The notes under the pieces: model-generated | Told to the model about the DNA's origin: nothing | The model's database searches: none | Seen by the model: the letters and a program-made list of their open reading frames with translations, nothing else | Position numbers and translations under genes: made by a program | DNA from: Candidatus Eisenbergiella stercoravium | GTDB taxonomy: Bacteria > Bacillota > Clostridia > Lachnospirales > Lachnospiraceae | Assembly: GCA_019113175.1 (NCBI GenBank) | Contig: DXHY01000059.1 | Location: forward strand, 62,001 to 126,000 | Length of the DNA stretch: 64,000 bases | Direction: 5' to 3' | In this document: piece by piece, positions 60,153-64,000 of the stretch | Position numbering within the stretch: the stretch's first letter is position 1 | Layout of the letters: every line of letters starts with the position of its first letter

Positions 60153-60839
60153 ATGCGCCTTTTAGTTGCCGAAGATCAGAAGGATCTGAATGATATCATA
60201 ACGAAAACGCTCACCCGGAACCACTATACCGTGGATTTCTGCTTTGACGGGGAGGAGGCCCTGGATTATCTGGACATGACGGAATACGATGCCGTGATTC
60301 TGGACATCATGATGCCGAAAAAAAACGGCCTCGAGGTGCTCAAAACCCTCCGCGCTTCCGGGAACAGCGTCCCTGTGCTCCTGCTCACCGCCAGGGATTC
60401 CATCTCCGACCGGGTGACCGGACTGGATGCGGGAGCGGACGATTACCTGATCAAACCCTTCGCCTTTGAAGAGCTTCTCGCCCGCATCCGCGCCATGCTG
60501 CGCAAACGGGAGGGCAGGGCACAGAACCGCTGCCAGGTGGCAAACCTGACGGTGGATTTTGACACCCGCACCGTCATGCGGGATTCCGTTCCCATCACCC
60601 TCTCCTCCAAAGAGTTTTCCATTCTGGAATACCTCGTCAATAACCAGGGGATCGTGCTGTCCAGGGACCGGATCGAACAGCACATCTGGAATTATGACTA
60701 CGAAGGGGGCTCCAACGTTGTGGACGTGTACATCCGCTATCTGCGCAAAAAGATTGATGACGGCTTTGAGCCGAAGCTGATCCACACCGTGCGCGGCGCG
60801 GGATATGTGCTGAAGGTCCCGGAAAGGACAACACAGTGA
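60153..60839 (+). CDS. OmpR-family response regulator
   Basis: A 228-aa regulator. The receiver domain has acidic pocket VAEDQKDL, phospho-acceptor Asp in AVILDIMMPKKNG (about residue 51), Thr in LLTARDS and Lys in LIKPFAFEEL. The winged HTH output domain follows: VPITLSSKEFSILEYLVNNQGIVLSRDRIEQHIW and GSNVVDVYIRYLRKKID, ending with HTVRGAGYVL. The start is ATG 60153, seven bases after GGAGG, not the track start at 60105. It overlaps the kinase gene by four bases (GTGA). A PepSY lipoprotein gene, a frequent target of such systems, lies 2 kb downstream. Confidence 0.95.
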   Translation: MRLLVAEDQKDLNDIITKTLTRNHYTVDFCFDGEEALDYLDMTEYDAVILDIMMPKKNGLEVLKTLRASGNSVPVLLLTARDSISDRVTGLDAGADDYLIKPFAFEELLARIRAMLRKREGRAQNRCQVANLTVDFDTRTVMRDSVPITLSSKEFSILEYLVNNQGIVLSRDRIEQHIWNYDYEGGSNVVDVYIRYLRKKIDDGFEPKLIHTVRGAGYVLKVPERTTQ

Positions 60840-62215
60840 AAAATCTTTCCATCAAGCTGAAGATCACCCTCTGGTACACGGCCTTCATGGCGCTGCTCAT
60901 CATCCTGACCCTGATCGTGCTTTTCTCCATCAGCAGCGTCCGCGTCCTGTCCGATGCCAGAACCCGGCTGAAAAATACGGTGCTTCAGGCCTTCTCAGAA
61001 ATTGAGTATGAGGACGGACTGCTGACCTTTGACGATGATATCAACTACCTGGAGGAAGGCGTCTATATCTCCGTGTATGATACACAGGGCTATCTTCTCT
61101 ACGGACGCACTCCTGCCGGCTTTTCCGGTGCGTCCACACTGATCATGGATCAGATGCAGCAGATCGGAAGCGGACAGGACTTCTGGTATGTGTACGATTA
61201 CTGCCAGCCCGTGGACGGCTACGGCAATCTCTGGATCCGCGGCGTTGCCTCCCAGACCCGCTCCGATTCCATCCTGCGCATCATCACGAATGCGGCGCTG
61301 ATCCTTCTGCCCTTTTTCGTGGCGCTGATCGCGCTGGGAGGCTATCTGATCACTGCGAAGGCTCTGCGGCCCCTGTCCGGCATGACGGAAACCGCGCAGG
61401 CAATCTCGGAAGGAAATGATCTGACCCGCCGCATCCGTCTCGGCGGCGGCAGGGACGAGGTACACGTCCTCGCCCACACCTTTGACCAGATGATGGAACG
61501 GCTTCAGAGCACGTTCGAGAGAGAAAAGCAGTTCACCTCTGATGTTTCCCATGAGCTTCGCACCCCGGTGGCCGTCATTCTCTCCCAGTGCGAATACGCC
61601 TCACAGGAAGGCACGCCGCCGGAGGAGCTTCGGGGAAGCATCGGCGTGATCGGAAATCAGGCCCGGAAAATGTCCGCCCTGATCAGCCAGCTTCTCACCC
61701 TTGCACGGGCGGACAGCGGAAAGCAGAAGCTTCAATATGAGCTGGTAAACCTGAGCGAGCTTGCGGAAATCATCGTGGAGGAGCAGGGCATTTCCGCCGA
61801 AGAAAAGGGCATCACCCTGGAGACGGACATCCAGCCTGAGATCCTCCTGCGGGCGGACGAAACGATGATGATGCGCATGTTTATCAATCTGATCTCCAAC
61901 AGCATCACCTACGGGAAGCCGGGCGGACATACCCTCGTCACCCTTTCCGCGGATGAGACGGAAATCACCGGCTCGGTTCAGGATGATGGGATCGGCATTC
62001 CGGCGGATAAACTGGATAAAATCTGGCAACGCTTCTACCAGGTGGACCCCGCCCGGACCTCCAGAAGCGGCAGCGGCTCCGGTCTCGGACTTCCCATGGT
62101 CAAATGGATCGTGCAGGCGCATGGCGGCCGGATCGAGGTTGCCAGCCGTTTGGGAGAAGGCACCTGCTTCACCTTTCATTTTCCCCGGCAGACGGACAGA
62201 ACGGAGAATGGATGA
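60836..62215 (+). CDS. Sensor histidine kinase
   Basis: A 459-aa membrane kinase, partner of the preceding regulator. Two helices (about 10-34 and 150-175) flank an extracellular sensor region. A HAMP segment follows (ALRPLSGMTETAQAIS). The H-box is SDVSHELRTPVAVILSQCEY, the N-box MRMFINLISNSITYGK, and the ATP lid DDGIGIPADKLDKIWQRFYQVD with GSGLGLPMVKWIVQAHGG. All catalytic motifs are intact. It starts at GTG 60836, overlapping the regulator's stop. Signal unknown; the system resembles ArlS/CssS-like kinases by architecture only. Confidence 0.95.
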   Translation: MKNLSIKLKITLWYTAFMALLIILTLIVLFSISSVRVLSDARTRLKNTVLQAFSEIEYEDGLLTFDDDINYLEEGVYISVYDTQGYLLYGRTPAGFSGASTLIMDQMQQIGSGQDFWYVYDYCQPVDGYGNLWIRGVASQTRSDSILRIITNAALILLPFFVALIALGGYLITAKALRPLSGMTETAQAISEGNDLTRRIRLGGGRDEVHVLAHTFDQMMERLQSTFEREKQFTSDVSHELRTPVAVILSQCEYASQEGTPPEELRGSIGVIGNQARKMSALISQLLTLARADSGKQKLQYELVNLSELAEIIVEEQGISAEEKGITLETDIQPEILLRADETMMMRMFINLISNSITYGKPGGHTLVTLSADETEITGSVQDDGIGIPADKLDKIWQRFYQVDPARTSRSGSGSGLGLPMVKWIVQAHGGRIEVASRLGEGTCFTFHFPRQTDRTENG

Positions 62216-62251
62216 AAATCCGGTTTTTTCCTGAAACGAGTTTTCGGTCCA

Positions 62252-62303
62252 TTGATTTTTCATTATATCTTACGTATAATAAAAGTAGGGAAATTCCTAC
62301 TTT
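62252..62303 (+). promoter_or_regulatory. Promoter and palindromic operator of the AbrB/PIN module
   Basis: TTGATT, 17-base spacer and TATAAT (62275-62280), immediately followed by AAAGTAGG-N6-CCTACTTT (62282-62303), a perfect 8-bp dyad at the expected transcription start. It is suited to autorepression by the antitoxin. Confidence 0.75.
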
Positions 62304-62331
62304 CCAAATCTAAGAAAGGTGGTGCAAAATT

Positions 62332-62607
62332 ATGTCAGCAAATGCGTTTGTAGATAATGCCAAAGTCATGGCAAAGGGGCAAATCACAATTCCAAAGGAT
62401 GTCCGGGATGTGCTTGGCGTGTCAAGCGGTGACCGGGTTACTTTTATCGTTGAGGGGAATACTGTCCGCATTGTCAATTCTGCTGTTTACGCTATGCAGA
62501 TACTTCAGCAGGAAATGGCCGGAGAAGCAGAACGTGCCGGCCTCTCCACGGAAGATGACGTTATGGCCCTCGTCAGTGAATTGAGAAATGAGGACGAAAA
62601 AGTATGA
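62332..62607 (+). CDS. AbrB/MazE-type (SpoVT-AbrB) antitoxin
   Basis: A 91-aa DNA-binding protein. The swapped-hairpin domain is AKVMAKGQITIPKDVRDVLGVSSGDRVTFIVEGNTVRIVNSA (about 10-52), and the C-terminal tail (MAGEAERAGLSTEDDVMALVSELRNE) is the toxin-binding part. Antitoxins of this type are paired with PIN-domain RNases. The next gene begins within the stop (ATGA) and is such a PIN gene, but truncated. AAAGGTGG lies seven bases upstream. A dyad at the promoter is the likely autoregulatory site. Confidence 0.9.
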   Translation: MSANAFVDNAKVMAKGQITIPKDVRDVLGVSSGDRVTFIVEGNTVRIVNSAVYAMQILQQEMAGEAERAGLSTEDDVMALVSELRNEDEKV

Positions 62608-62735
62608 GGGTTCTGATTGATACCAATGTCCTTATCTCCGCCGCGTTAAGTGCAAATGGCACACCCTTTCAGGCGTATGTAAAAGCAGCCTCTTATCCTA
62701 ATCACGGCTTGATCTGCGAGCAAAATGTAGAATGA
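62604..62735 (+). pseudogene. Truncated PIN-domain toxin, 43 codons
   Basis: ATG 62604 overlaps the antitoxin stop. The frame reads MRVLIDTNVLISAAL, the first strand of a PIN domain with the first catalytic Asp, continues through FQAYVKAA and GLICEQNVE, and stops at TGA 62735. Complete PIN toxins are about 130-180 residues with three more acidic residues, all missing here. The following 200 bp show no continuation in any frame that I could identify, so the 3' part was deleted. Too short for the ORF track. Confidence 0.82.
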
Positions 62736-62948
62736 CACCAGCGGAGTTTTTGAATAACTGACCTGCACAAGGGCAGTTGGCCATGAAGCAGTTTTGTTTT
62801 TCGAATACTGGCCATATTATTCACCATACCTTTTCTCATGGCTGGCCTCCTGAAAAAATATTTGACTTTAATGTTTCTTTAATCTGCAGGAAATACAATG
62901 AAGCTACAAAAAAGAAAACTGCAATAAAGAAAAGGAGAGATTTCAGAT

Positions 62949-63899
62949 ATGAAAAAGAGATTCTATGCATGTACCGCAGCCCTGTTCCTGGCTGCCCTTA
63001 CCGTAACCGCCTGCTCCAACGGGCAGGCCGCCGTTCCGGAAACCCAGTCCATCGCCACCTCCCAGGAGGATCTTGCATCCGGTTCCCAGGGCACCACACT
63101 CAATGTAACGCAGGCCTCCACGGAAGAGACCACCCCTTCCGCAGGTGACAGCGTGGAAATCGCATCCCAGCCCTCCAGCGCGGCAAACGCCTTTATCAGC
63201 GAAACGGATGCGAAAAAGATCGCCTTCGACCATGCGGGCGTCTCTGAAGCCGATGTGACCGGGCTGCGCATCAAGCTCGATTATGACGACGGACGTCAGG
63301 TGTACGATGTGGAGTTCTATTCCGGAAATCAGGAGTACGATTACGAGATCAACGCCGTGGATGGGACCATCCTTTCCTATGACAATGAAATGGATTACCA
63401 TGGAGGCCAGGCACAGGCTTCCTCCCAGACAGGCAGCGCCGCCATCAGCGAAGATGAAGCAAAGCAGGCCGCCTTTGACCATGCGGGCGTTTCCGAGGCA
63501 GATGTGACCGGACTGCGCATCCGCCTGGATTATGACGACGGACGCCAGGTATACGATGTGGAATTCTATTCCGGAAGTAAGGAATATGACTATGAAATCG
63601 GCGCTTCCGATGGTTCCGTCCTTTCCTTCGATCAGGAGATGGATGAATGGGCTGCAAGACAGAATGCGGCCGGAACACAGAATACGGGCGGCCAGACCGC
63701 TTCCATCACGGAAGCGGATGCAAGAGCCCTGGCTCTGGAGCAGGTTCCTGGAGCGACAGAGGAAAATATCGTCAAATTCGCGCAGGATTACGATGACGGC
63801 AGAACCGTCTATGAAATCGAAATCATCTATAACCGGGCAGAATACGACATCGAAATCGACGCGTCAACAGGGAACATCCTGAAAATGGAGCAGGACTGA
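62949..63899 (+). CDS. Lipoprotein with three PepSY domains
   Basis: A 316-aa exported protein. The signal peptide ends with lipobox VTAC (Cys about 22), followed by a Ser/Thr/Glu-rich linker. Three PepSY units follow; the first two are near-identical repeats (AFDHAGVSEADVTGLRI, LDYDDGRQVYDVEFYSG, EYDYEI) and the third is more diverged (ALEQVPGATEENIVKF, DYDDGRTVYEIEI). PepSY domains are thought to inhibit or chaperone secreted proteases. Its position downstream of a two-component system fits an envelope stress role (inference). AAGGAGAG precedes ATG. Confidence 0.92.
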   Translation: MKKRFYACTAALFLAALTVTACSNGQAAVPETQSIATSQEDLASGSQGTTLNVTQASTEETTPSAGDSVEIASQPSSAANAFISETDAKKIAFDHAGVSEADVTGLRIKLDYDDGRQVYDVEFYSGNQEYDYEINAVDGTILSYDNEMDYHGGQAQASSQTGSAAISEDEAKQAAFDHAGVSEADVTGLRIRLDYDDGRQVYDVEFYSGSKEYDYEIGASDGSVLSFDQEMDEWAARQNAAGTQNTGGQTASITEADARALALEQVPGATEENIVKFAQDYDDGRTVYEIEIIYNRAEYDIEIDASTGNILKMEQD

Positions 63900-63928
63900 T
63901 CGAAACGGAATCAGGATAATATCGGGCA

Positions 63929-63955
63929 GGGGCGGCCGCAGGTCCGCCCCTTTCG
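63929..63955 (+). terminator. Terminator after the PepSY lipoprotein gene
   Basis: GGGGCGG and CCGCCCC pair over 7 bp with an 8-base loop, followed by TTTC. Confidence 0.7.
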
Positions 63956-64000
63956 CAGCTGTCCGGCCGTCTGTTTTCCAGCCGCCCGGCACAACGTTCT

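Noticed and set aside
62777-63148. 123-aa ORF between the PIN fragment and the PepSY gene
   Set aside because: Most of it is an out-of-frame reading of the PepSY gene start; the upstream part shows no known PIN continuation.
1-64000. CRISPR arrays, rRNA, tRNA, phage integrase or att sites
   Set aside because: No spaced short repeats, rRNA-like blocks, cloverleaf sequences or integrase genes were recognised. A tRNAscan and BLAST search would be needed to exclude them fully.

Overview
The window reads as a chromosomal segment of a gut-type Firmicute, most likely Lachnospiraceae (inference). The evidence is mid-to-high GC with AGGAGG-type ribosome sites, LplABC/YtcP-type carbohydrate ABC transporters, an RpiR regulator, an ECF vitamin-type transporter, GH115 and MGH1-like glycoside hydrolases, a GerMN-like lipoprotein, GH25 lysozyme, and Rpn/PD-(D/E)XK elements. 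No rRNA, tRNA, CRISPR array, phage or conjugation module was found.

Layout. 1-1551: two-gene leftward operon of unknown function, the larger gene cut by the window edge. 1.7-5.9 kb: siderophore ABC importer operon (yclNOPQ type) behind a DtxR-like palindrome. 6.1-12.2 kb: intracellular GH115 alpha-glucuronidase divergent from an AraC regulator, then glycerate 2-kinase. 12.5-14.2 kb: secreted 5'-nucleotidase. 14.4-20.5 kb: leftward sugar operon (beta-propeller hydrolase, MGH1-like hydrolase, solute-binding lipoprotein, two permeases), divergent from a tandem pair of tiny ribbon-helix-helix proteins, the second too short for the ORF track. 21.3-29.5 kb: an intact Rpn-type nuclease gene and a decayed second copy, both with a near-identical ~215 bp leader and a covarying downstream hairpin; between them lie RpiR, PHP phosphoesterase and an ECF S-A-A-T transporter. 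29.6-39.5 kb: methyltransferase, orphan FtsX permease, GerMN-like lipoprotein, recQ, GH25 lysozyme, YbaK-like deacylase, HD hydrolase, pentapeptide repeat protein. 39.7-44 kb: small membrane protein and an asymmetric heterodimeric ABC exporter, followed by a third Rpn relic. 44.8-51.3 kb: M18 aminopeptidase, SDR, cyclophilin-like lipoprotein divergent from LysR, and an ABC-2-like exporter pair. 51.4-57.7 kb: a visibly AT-richer island carrying a second LplABC-type importer, an enolase-superfamily enzyme and an ArsR-type regulator with a large extra domain. 58-64 kb: MATE relic, MarR with a consensus promoter bracketed by GGTACC boxes, TraX-like protein, OmpR-type two-component system, AbrB antitoxin with truncated PIN toxin, and a PepSY lipoprotein.

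Two carbohydrate importers, GH115 and two further hydrolases point to plant or host glycan scavenging; enolase-superfamily and glycerate kinase genes fit downstream sugar-acid metabolism. The most unusual signals are non-coding. (1) A hairpin whose 9-nt loop is perfectly complementary to a sequence next to the ribosome site ~50 nt downstream occurs upstream of both the PHP and the HD hydrolase genes, with covarying base changes. (2) The Rpn genes have a conserved but non-coding leader and a covarying 3' hairpin. (3) TTGTGTTA-type half-sites recur around the duplicated RHH genes and the sugar operon promoter.

All coordinates, motifs and pairings were read by eye. Family assignments rest on motif recall, not database searches.
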